Positions 1-6,434 of a stretch of 7,595 nucleotides of DNA are shown here, piece after piece. Origin of the DNA: Chloroflexota bacterium (GTDB taxonomy: Bacteria; Chloroflexota; Limnocylindria; QHBO01); contig JAPSGM010000086.1 in NCBI GenBank assembly GCA_031177555.1, positions 1 to 7,595 of the forward strand, read 5' to 3'. Numbering within the stretch: the stretch's first letter is position 1; every line of letters starts with the position of its first letter. Below the pieces are notes generated by a model that was given only the letters and a program-made list of their open reading frames with translations, did no database searches and was not told where the DNA came from. The translations under genes were made by a program, and so were the position numbers.

Positions 1-13
1 TTCGCGTCCGAGC

Positions 14-60
14 GGCCTGCTTAAGGCCCCCGACAACCTCAGCCGATCGCGCGAGATCGG
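14..60. other. two small stem-loops at the left edge
   Basis: Two perfect short inverted repeats follow each other: GGCCT (14-18) with AGGCC (24-28) around a 5-base loop, and CCGATC (43-48) with GATCGG (55-60) around a 6-base loop. They could belong to the termination region of a gene ending to the left, since one plus-strand frame stops at 22-24, or to the minus-strand small ORF that stops at 63. Neither stem is followed by a T-run, so a classical intrinsic terminator is not supported. Confidence 0.2.
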
Positions 61-62
61 GG

Positions 63-146
63 TCAGCCGGCGTCGATGCCGGTGGACTCCTCGGGCGGCT
101 GCTCTGGCATCGGACGACCCTCGGCGGGTTCGCGCTCCTGCGACAT
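63..146 (-). CDS. possible 27-aa acidic, proline-rich small protein
   Basis: The frame reads from ATG at 146 to TGA at 65-63 and encodes 27 residues beginning MSQEREPAEG and ending STGIDAG. It is rich in Glu and Pro and has no hydrophobic segment. The main support is the ribosome-binding site AGAGGAG at 161-155, 8 bases before the ATG, which is the best Shine-Dalgarno match I found in the window. Most codons end in G or C, as in the real genes. It would be divergent from the DUF255 gene. I do not recognise the family and assign no function. In a GC-rich sequence an ORF this short can arise by chance, so this stays tentative. Confidence 0.33.
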   Translation of the reverse strand: MSQEREPAEGRPMPEQPPEESTGIDAG

Positions 147-154
147 CGGTCCGG

Positions 155-161
155 CTCCTCT
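155..161 (-). promoter_or_regulatory. strong Shine-Dalgarno site of the small minus-strand ORF
   Basis: On the minus strand AGAGGAG ends 8 bases before the ATG at 146. The match and spacing are near ideal, and this is the reason the small ORF is considered at all. No convincing -10 element was seen upstream of it. Confidence 0.35.
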
Positions 162-174
162 GCGATACGGATCG

Positions 175-190
175 TGCGAGACTCTCTCGC

Positions 191-191
<1 letters not shown>
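175..191. promoter_or_regulatory. inverted repeat at the DUF255 gene start (possible operator)
   Basis: Arms TGCGAGA (175-181) and TCTCGCA (185-191) are perfect reverse complements around the 3-base centre CTC. The right arm ends on the A of the DUF255 start codon. The site lies in the control region between two divergent reading frames, where a dimeric regulator could bind, or where an RNA hairpin could affect initiation. The same bases contain TGC-GAGACT, a degenerate extended -10 located 7 bases before the ATG, so promoter and symmetry overlap. Confidence 0.3.
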
Positions 192-2270
<2,079 letters not shown>

Positions 2271-2290
<20 letters not shown>

Positions 2291-2684
2291 GCCGTACGCG
2301 CCGGCGCGGGTTGTCGGCGTTCGGGTCCAGCAGCGCGATCGCCTGCCACGTGCCCAGCGCCGGCCGCCCGCCCAGGACCGGCACGCTGAGCCCCGGTGGC
2401 GCGAGCAGCGGCAGGACGTGGTCCGCGCCGTGTCCCCGGCTGCCGTGCGCATGACGCCAGCGCGCGTCGCGCGGCAGCAGCCGGTCGAGGGCATCCACCA
2501 GGTCGTCGTCGGAGCCGCTGCCCAGCTCCATGACCAGCACGCCGGCCGTCGCGTGCGGCACGAACACGTGCAGCAGCCCGTCGCCGCCGCCTGCCGTCTC
2601 GGCGAGGAAGGCGGTCACCTGCGCGGTGAGGTCGAATACGCCGCGGCGTCCGCCCGTCGTGATCTCGATCTCGCGCGTCCGCAC
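2271..2684 (-). CDS. YjbQ / UPF0047 family protein
   Basis: This 137-residue protein matches the YjbQ (UPF0047) family. Members are sometimes annotated as secondary thiamine-phosphate synthases because some complement thiE mutants; their true role is unclear. Family marks are the phosphate/metal-site histidine in FVPHATAGVLVMELG (H44), the RGHGADHVLPLL block (H85 and H89), VPVLGGRPALGTWQAI with GTWQ at 111-114, and the ending NPRRRVRLSFLPG. The length is typical and the gene looks complete. The start is GTG at 2684, just before the usual first beta strand. A TAGCTC hexamer ends 7 bases before it, an imperfect version of the leaderless promoter seen at other genes here. Alternatively the gene is co-transcribed with the zinc-ribbon gene that ends 36 bases upstream. 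Its stop codon lies inside the end of the convergent DUF255 gene. Confidence 0.92.
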
Positions 2685-2720
2685 CGGCGTGGAGCTACCG
2701 GCTGCCCGGGGCGTGTCCGG

Positions 2721-3122
2721 TCAGTGAAGGGCGGGGAGCGCCATGGTGGCGCGCGTGCCGCAGTGGTAGCACGACTCGTCGGCGGCTTGGATGGAGGTCC
2801 CGCAGTTGGCGCAGGCGACCACCAGGTCGGCCTCGCACCGCGTGCAGAACCGTGCGCCGGCGGGGTACTGCAGGCCGTCCACCGGGCAGTACGGCACGCC
2901 CCGAGGCGCCTCGACCCGCCCGTCGTCGGCGCGCGGCAGGGCCAGGGTCTCGCGAGCCATCGACTCCTCGCGAATGGAGAGCTGCGAGACGCGCAGGTAC
3001 CCGATGAGGAGCCAGAGGACGTACAGGCCGGCGAGCCCCAGCAGCCCGTAGGGGGCCAGCGTGGCGGTCGCGTTGATGGTGTCGGTGGAGATCCACTCGA
3101 TGAAGTCGCGGATGGCCTCCAT
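2721..3122 (-). CDS. membrane-anchored double zinc-ribbon protein
   Basis: This 133-residue protein of unknown specific function has one predicted transmembrane helix at about residues 21-43 (hydrophobic run APYGLLGLAGLYVLWLLIGY), a charged linker, and a C-terminal cytoplasmic-type zinc-ribbon pair. Cysteines lie at C79, C93 and C96 (first ribbon), then C104, C107, C118 and C121 (second ribbon). The second ribbon has all four ligands in two CxxC pairs. The first has CPVD in place of CPxC, leaving Asp82 or no residue as fourth ligand. ATG 3122 is chosen over the upstream ATGs at 3140 and 3209 because the extended -10 TGC-TAGAAT (3139-3131) ends 8 bases before it, predicting a leaderless transcript; the upstream starts would overlap that promoter or the deaminase start. 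The gene is divergent from the deaminase and may be in an operon with the YjbQ-family gene. Such ribbons commonly mediate protein or nucleic-acid contacts. Confidence 0.8.
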   Translation of the reverse strand: MEAIRDFIEWISTDTINATATLAPYGLLGLAGLYVLWLLIGYLRVSQLSIREESMARETLALPRADDGRVEAPRGVPYCPVDGLQYPAGARFCTRCEADLVVACANCGTSIQAADESCYHCGTRATMALPALH

Positions 3123-3130
3123 GGGCGGCG

Positions 3131-3139
3131 ATTCTAGCA
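3131..3139 (-). promoter_or_regulatory. extended -10 element of the zinc-ribbon gene
   Basis: On the minus strand TGC-TAGAAT ends 8 bases before the ATG at 3122, so transcription should begin at or next to the start codon. No clear -35 is visible at the expected distance, which fits an extended -10 promoter. The opposite strand of the same bases reads TAGCAT (3135-3140), so a second, plus-strand -10 may overlap it. Confidence 0.55.
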
Positions 3140-3148
3140 TCGGGGCGC

Positions 3149-3157
3149 TGCTACACT
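3149..3157 (+). promoter_or_regulatory. extended -10 element of the deaminase gene
   Basis: TGC-TACACT fits the TGn-TAnnnT form. Transcription would begin near 3164-3165 and leave about 20 bases of leader before ATG 3185. The element CTGCTACACTC is nearly the same as CTGCTACCCTC upstream of the mrp gene (10 of 11 bases). Confidence 0.5.
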
Positions 3158-3184
3158 CCGCGGACGCTCGCGCCGCCGAGGACC

Positions 3185-4258
3185 ATGCCGCGACCCAAGC
3201 TGGACCCACGCACCCCGCTCACCGAGCTGCACGTGCACCTTGGCGCGGCCGTGACGCCGGCCATCATGTGGGGCATCGCCCACGCCCAGGGGATCCGGCT
3301 CCCGACGAAGGACTACTGGGCCTTCCGCGACCTCATCACGGTCGGGCGCAAGCAACGCTCCTTCCAGGCCTACCTGGACCTGTTTCACTGGACGGAGCTG
3401 ATCCAGTCGAGCCCGATCGCCGTCGAGCGGAGCGTGTACGAGGTGATCGGCGGCGCCTACCGCAAGAACAACGTCACGCGCCTCGAGCTGCGCTTTAACC
3501 CGATGAAGCGCAACCGCGGCGGCGAGCAGGACCTCGATCACATCATCGCCGCGGCGGTGCGCGGCATGGACCGGGCGGTGCTCGAGTACCCGCAGGTGCG
3601 GGCCGGCCTGATCTTCTGCCTGGACCGCGCGTTCAGCTTCGAGCTCAACGAGATCATCGCCGCCAAGGCCATCGCCTGGCGCGACCGGGGCGTGGTGGCG
3701 GTGGACATCGCCGGCCCGGTGGAGCCCTCGTTCCGTTTCGCCGACTACGCGGGGCTGTTCGGGCAGGTGCGGCGCGCCGGGCTGGGGGTGACCGTCCATG
3801 CGGGGGAGACGGGCGGCCCGGAAGAGGTGCGCCAGGCGATCGAGGCGCTCGAGCCGACCCGCATCGGCCACGGGGTCAAGGCGGCCCTCGACACGCGGGT
3901 CATGGACATGCTGCGCGAGCGCGGCATCGTGCTGGAGGTGTGCGTCTCGTCGAACCTGAACACGCGGGTGGTCCGCAGCTTCGCCGAGATGCGCAACCTC
4001 GTGCGGCGGCTCACCGACCACGGCGTCCGGATCGCCCTCTCGACCGATGGGCCGGAGATGCTGCGAGCGTACCTGCGCGACGAGATCGCCACCGTCCTGC
4101 GGCACGACATCCTCACCTTCGAGGAGGTCGTGCGGTCCCTGGAAACCGCCCGCGAGGCCTCGTTCGTCGACCGCGCCCCGGTCCCCGGCGGCGCCCGTGA
4201 CGGGGCCGGTTCCCGGCGCCGCCGGGACGCCGCCATCGCCCTCGAGGTCGAGGTCTAG
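3185..4258 (+). CDS. adenosine-deaminase-family metal hydrolase, substrate uncertain
   Basis: This 357-residue amidohydrolase is of the adenosine/AMP deaminase family, a zinc TIM barrel that deaminates purines or related rings. Zinc and catalytic residues are all present: H16 and H18 in LHVHL, H205 and general acid E208 in VHAGE, H229 in RIGHG, and D288 in LSTDGP. Two substrate contacts of classical adenosine deaminase are changed: the Asp of HLDG that contacts the ribose 5'-OH is G20, and the second Asp of the TDDP motif that contacts N7 is G289. The purine-loop glycine is probably G177 in DIAGP. The enzyme is likely active as a hydrolase, but plain adenosine may not be its substrate. The last 25 or so residues (Pro/Gly then SRRRR) look unlike the family and overlie a strong inverted repeat. 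ATG 3185 has GAGGA only 2 bases upstream. The downstream PIG-L gene begins 18 bases after the stop. Confidence 0.88.
   Translation: MPRPKLDPRTPLTELHVHLGAAVTPAIMWGIAHAQGIRLPTKDYWAFRDLITVGRKQRSFQAYLDLFHWTELIQSSPIAVERSVYEVIGGAYRKNNVTRLELRFNPMKRNRGGEQDLDHIIAAAVRGMDRAVLEYPQVRAGLIFCLDRAFSFELNEIIAAKAIAWRDRGVVAVDIAGPVEPSFRFADYAGLFGQVRRAGLGVTVHAGETGGPEEVRQAIEALEPTRIGHGVKAALDTRVMDMLRERGIVLEVCVSSNLNTRVVRSFAEMRNLVRRLTDHGVRIALSTDGPEMLRAYLRDEIATVLRHDILTFEEVVRSLETAREASFVDRAPVPGGARDGAGSRRRRDAAIALEVEV
4184..4226. repeat. 12-bp GC-only inverted repeat inside the deaminase 3' end
   Basis: CCCGGCGGCGCC (4184-4195) and GGCGCCGCCGGG (4215-4226) are perfect reverse complements separated by 19 bases; the match extends outward to GTC/GAC with one extra C on the left. 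The RNA would form a very stable hairpin 30 bases before the deaminase stop codon. No T-run follows. It may slow or partly end transcription before the PIG-L gene, which has its own promoter, or it may be the scar of a palindromic insertion. Confidence 0.6.
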
Positions 4259-4260
4259 GC

Positions 4261-4269
4261 TGATAGACT
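4261..4269 (+). promoter_or_regulatory. extended -10 element of the PIG-L-family gene
   Basis: TGA-TAGACT ends 7 bases before the GTG at 4277, placing the transcription start on the start codon itself. No Shine-Dalgarno sequence lies in the 18 bases between the deaminase stop and this GTG, so leaderless translation is the simplest reading. Confidence 0.55.
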
Positions 4270-4276
4270 GGCGGCC

Positions 4277-5140
4277 GTGTCCTCCATCTGGCGCCCCATC
4301 CGCGAGCGCGAGCCTCCGCGCAGCCTGATGGTCATCGTCGCCCACCCGGGCGACGAGGCGTTCGGATTCGGCGGGGCCATCGCCCAGGCGGTGGCATCGG
4401 GCGCCTACGTCGTGGTCGTCTGCGCCACGCGCGGCCGCTTCGACGCTCGCCTGCTCGAGAAGGCGCCGGCCCCGGGCGGGAAGAACCGCCACTACACGCG
4501 CCCCGTCGTGTGGCGCAACCTGGACACCGTCCGCGAGGACGAGCTGCGGCGATCGGTCACGGTCCTGGGCGTGCGCGTGCTCCGCATGCTGGACTACGCG
4601 GAGGAGGACCTGGCGCGGGTCGACTTCGACGAGCTCGTGTCGCGCATCGTCGAGCCGATCCGGATGCACCGGCCCCAGGTCATCCTCAGCTTCGGGCCCG
4701 ATGGCGTCAGCGGCGACGCCGACCACGTGGTGGTCGGCCGCGCGGCGCAGGTGGCCTTCGACCTGGCCGCCGAGCCGCTGGCCTACGAGGACGACCTGGA
4801 GGAGGACCAGGTCGCCTGGCGCGCGGCGAAGCTGTACCAGCTGGTCGTGCCCGCCGATCAGCTGGCCACGCTCGGCGAGCGCGCCCCGGCCGAGTACGGG
4901 TCCGGGGAGGAGAACGGCACGATCACGCTCGAGCTCGGCGAGCTGGCGCAGCTCAAGCTGGCCGCCATCGCGCGGCACGTGACCCAGACCGGCTCGGCCG
5001 GCCCGTTCCACGACTGGACGCCGGAGATGCGCGACGGCTTCCTGGCAAACGAGCACTACCGCCTGGCGCGCTCCAACCTGCCGGTGCCGGCCGGCACGTC
5101 CGCCGCGGCCGAGTCCTCGCTGTGGGATGGCCTGGCCTGA
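4277..5140 (+). CDS. PIG-L / LmbE-family deacetylase-like protein (AHPGDE variant)
   Basis: This 287-residue protein has the Rossmann-like fold of the PIG-L family. Family members are zinc enzymes that remove N-acyl groups from sugars (GlcNAc-PI, MshB, BshB, chitobiose deacetylases). Visible motifs are the first strand and metal loop MVIVAHPGDEAFGFGGAI (H23, D26), VVVVCATRGR, the central VILSFGPDGVSGDADH with H150 as third zinc ligand, and VVGRAAQVAF. Zinc ligands equivalent to MshB His13, Asp16 and His147 are therefore present. The Asp that serves as general base (MshB Asp15, the first D of AHPDDE) is Gly25. Activity may be lost, altered or rescued by another residue. No signal peptide or transmembrane helix is seen. 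The GTG start lies 7 bases after TAGACT, and third-position G/C is high from the first codon. Its neighbours give no clear sugar substrate; it could be co-expressed with the deaminase by read-through. Confidence 0.9.
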   Translation: MSSIWRPIREREPPRSLMVIVAHPGDEAFGFGGAIAQAVASGAYVVVVCATRGRFDARLLEKAPAPGGKNRHYTRPVVWRNLDTVREDELRRSVTVLGVRVLRMLDYAEEDLARVDFDELVSRIVEPIRMHRPQVILSFGPDGVSGDADHVVVGRAAQVAFDLAAEPLAYEDDLEEDQVAWRAAKLYQLVVPADQLATLGERAPAEYGSGEENGTITLELGELAQLKLAAIARHVTQTGSAGPFHDWTPEMRDGFLANEHYRLARSNLPVPAGTSAAAESSLWDGLA

Positions 5141-5211
5141 CCTGACCTCCGGGCAGTCGGCGCTCCAGCGACTCGGGACAACATAGGTAGCATCGGTTCA
5201 GTGGCAGTCTC

Positions 5212-5220
5212 TGCTACCCT
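5212..5220 (+). promoter_or_regulatory. extended -10 element of the mrp gene
   Basis: TGC-TACCCT closely resembles the element before the deaminase gene. Transcription would begin near 5227-5228, giving a leader of about 40 bases before ATG 5267 that contains AAAGGAAG at 5247-5254. A TAGCAT hexamer at 5188-5193 is a second, weaker candidate. Confidence 0.45.
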
Positions 5221-5231
5221 CGAACCAGCCC

Positions 5232-5282
5232 ATGCATCGGTACGCGAAAGGAAGCCCGAGTTCGGCATGTCCGACCAGCTGA
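5232..5282 (+). other. possible 16-codon upstream ORF overlapping the mrp start
   Basis: An ATG at 5232, a few bases after the predicted transcription start, opens a 16-codon frame (start MHRYAKG) that ends at TGA 5280-5282, beyond the mrp ATG at 5267 and in another frame. If translated it would compete with or couple to mrp initiation. There is no independent evidence of translation. Confidence 0.2.
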
Positions 5283-6352
5283 CCAACGACAACATCATGG
5301 CCGCCCTCTCGCAGGTGCGTGACCCGGAGATCGGGCGCGACCTGGTGAGCCTCGGGATGGTGAAGGGCATCGACATCAACGGCACTGCGGTGGACCTGAC
5401 CGTCGAGCTCACCACGCCGGCGTGCCCGCTCAAGGCGAAGATCGAGTCGGACATCGTGGAGGGCCTGGAAGCCCTGGGCGCGTCCGCCGTCCGCGTCGAC
5501 TGGGCGAGCAACGTCAAGCGCTCCTTCGGCGGGCCGGCGGCCGACCTGATCCCAGGAGTGCGGAACACGATCGCAGTGGCATCGGGCAAGGGCGGGGTCG
5601 GCAAGACCACGGTGGCCGTCAACCTGGCCGTCAGCCTGGCCCGCGACGGCGCGCGCGTGGGTCTCCTGGACGCGGACATCACCGGCCCGAACGTGCCGCT
5701 GATGATGGGCACCGGTGGCGCGCATGTCACCGGCAGCGGCGGTCGCGTGAACCCGGTCATCAGCCACGGCGTCAAGATGATGAGCATCCAGTACTTCCTG
5801 ACCGGGGATGCGCCGGTCATCTGGCGCGGGCCGCTGATCCACTCGGCCATCCAGCAGTTCCTGCGTGACGTGGAGTGGGGCGAGCTCGACTACCTGGTGA
5901 TCGACCTGCCACCGGGCACCGGTGACGCCGCGTTGTCGATCAGCCAGCTGATCCCGCTGTCCGGGGCCGTGATCGTGACCACGCCCCAGGAGGTGAGCCT
6001 GCTCGACGCGCGCAAGGCGATCGCCATGTTCAACAAGGTCAACGTGCGCACCTTCGGCGTGGTCGAGAACATGAGCGGCTTCGTCTGCCCCGACTGCGGC
6101 GGCGAGCACGACATATTCGGCTCGGGCGGCGGCACGACCATCGCCCGCGAGCTGGGGCTCGAGGTCCTGGGCCGCATCCCCATTGAGCCGGGCGTCCGCT
6201 CGGGCAGCGACGCCGGCGTGCCGATCACCTCGGCCCAGCACCCCGCCGCGGACGCCTCCGCCGCCGCGGCGGCGATGCGCGAGCTAGCGCGGACGGTCGC
6301 CGGGCGCGTCAGCGTGGTGGCCGCGCCATTCGCCGAGGCGGCGACCGCCTAG
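5267..6352 (+). CDS. mrp: Mrp/NBP35/ApbC-family iron-sulfur carrier ATPase
   Basis: This 361-residue protein binds, carries and transfers iron-sulfur clusters to apoproteins in the cytoplasm, as known for ApbC, Mrp and Nbp35. It has an N-terminal MIP18-type (DUF59) domain at about residues 5-80 with VRDPEIGRDLVSLGMV and C53 in TTPACPLK. The P-loop ATPase domain follows: deviant Walker A SGKGGVGKTT at 106-115 with signature lysine K108 and K113, DADITGPNVP, DLPPGTGD from D213, and the cluster-binding CPDC at C274/C277. All key residues are present. I choose ATG 5267 rather than the in-frame GTG at 5201. The 22 extra codons end in G or C in only 13 cases, against 22 of 23 just after the ATG. 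The MIP18 homology also starts right after the ATG, and a purine-rich AAAGGAAG lies upstream, although its 12-14 base spacing is long. A 60-base gap separates GTG 5201 from the PIG-L gene, so transcription is probably independent. Confidence 0.95.
   Translation: MSDQLTNDNIMAALSQVRDPEIGRDLVSLGMVKGIDINGTAVDLTVELTTPACPLKAKIESDIVEGLEALGASAVRVDWASNVKRSFGGPAADLIPGVRNTIAVASGKGGVGKTTVAVNLAVSLARDGARVGLLDADITGPNVPLMMGTGGAHVTGSGGRVNPVISHGVKMMSIQYFLTGDAPVIWRGPLIHSAIQQFLRDVEWGELDYLVIDLPPGTGDAALSISQLIPLSGAVIVTTPQEVSLLDARKAIAMFNKVNVRTFGVVENMSGFVCPDCGGEHDIFGSGGGTTIARELGLEVLGRIPIEPGVRSGSDAGVPITSAQHPAADASAAAAAMRELARTVAGRVSVVAAPFAEAATA
6336..6350. repeat. stem-loop at the mrp stop codon
   Basis: AGGCGG (6336-6341) and CCGCCT (6345-6350) form a perfect 6-bp stem around the triloop CGA, with the right arm running into the TAG stop. 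It is compact and GC-rich but has no T-run after it. It may protect the 3' end or help termination. Confidence 0.3.
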
Positions 6353-6383
6353 GCTCGAAGGTCAGACCCGGGCTCACGAAGGT
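6352..6383. repeat. imperfect direct repeat in the mrp-phosphoesterase gap
   Basis: GGCTCGAAGGT (6352-6362) recurs as GGCTCACGAAGGT (6371-6383), differing by a 2-base insertion, with starts 19 bases apart. The pair lies about 40 bases upstream of the phosphoesterase -10, a position where an activator could bind. It may equally be chance. Confidence 0.2.
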
Positions 6384-6421
6384 ACTGTCGCCAGGGGGTG
6401 TCGGCGCAGTCGGCGGCTGGC

Positions 6422-6427
6422 TAGAAT
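6422..6427 (+). promoter_or_regulatory. -10 element of the phosphoesterase gene
   Basis: TAGAAT ends 7 bases before ATG 6435 and is identical to the hexamer before the zinc-ribbon gene. The intervening bases CGCCCCC hold no ribosome-binding site, so a leaderless transcript is predicted. GTGTCG at 6398-6403 is a poor -35 candidate, 18 bases upstream. Confidence 0.6.
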
Positions 6428-6434
6428 CGCCCCC

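Noticed and set aside
1..62. Fragment of a tRNA or tmRNA at the left edge
   Set aside because: GAGCGGCCTGCTTAAGGCC loosely recalls a Leu/Ser-type D-arm, but no acceptor, anticodon or T-arm pairing could be built.
3123..3209. Upstream starts (ATG 3140 or 3209) for the zinc-ribbon protein
   Set aside because: The extension would run through the divergent promoters and into the deaminase coding start, and it adds no recognisable sequence.
4160..4258. Frameshift at the end of the deaminase gene
   Set aside because: The tail looks odd, but total length is normal for the family and neither other plus frame continues with family-like sequence.
3134..5056. Open frame of 640 codons on the minus strand
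   Set aside because: It lies fully antisense to the deaminase and PIG-L genes, both of which carry clear family motifs. Its translation is low-complexity (Arg, Gly, Ala, His, Asp) with no recognisable domain, as expected for a shadow in GC-rich DNA.
5201..5266. GTG 5201 as the mrp start
   Set aside because: It was attractive because TAGCAT lies 7 bases upstream, but the 22 added codons have much lower third-position G/C than the gene body and precede the MIP18 homology. It is kept only as an alternative.
5198..6241. Open frame of 347 codons on the minus strand
   Set aside because: It is antisense to mrp, with no motif and a composition typical of a shadow frame.
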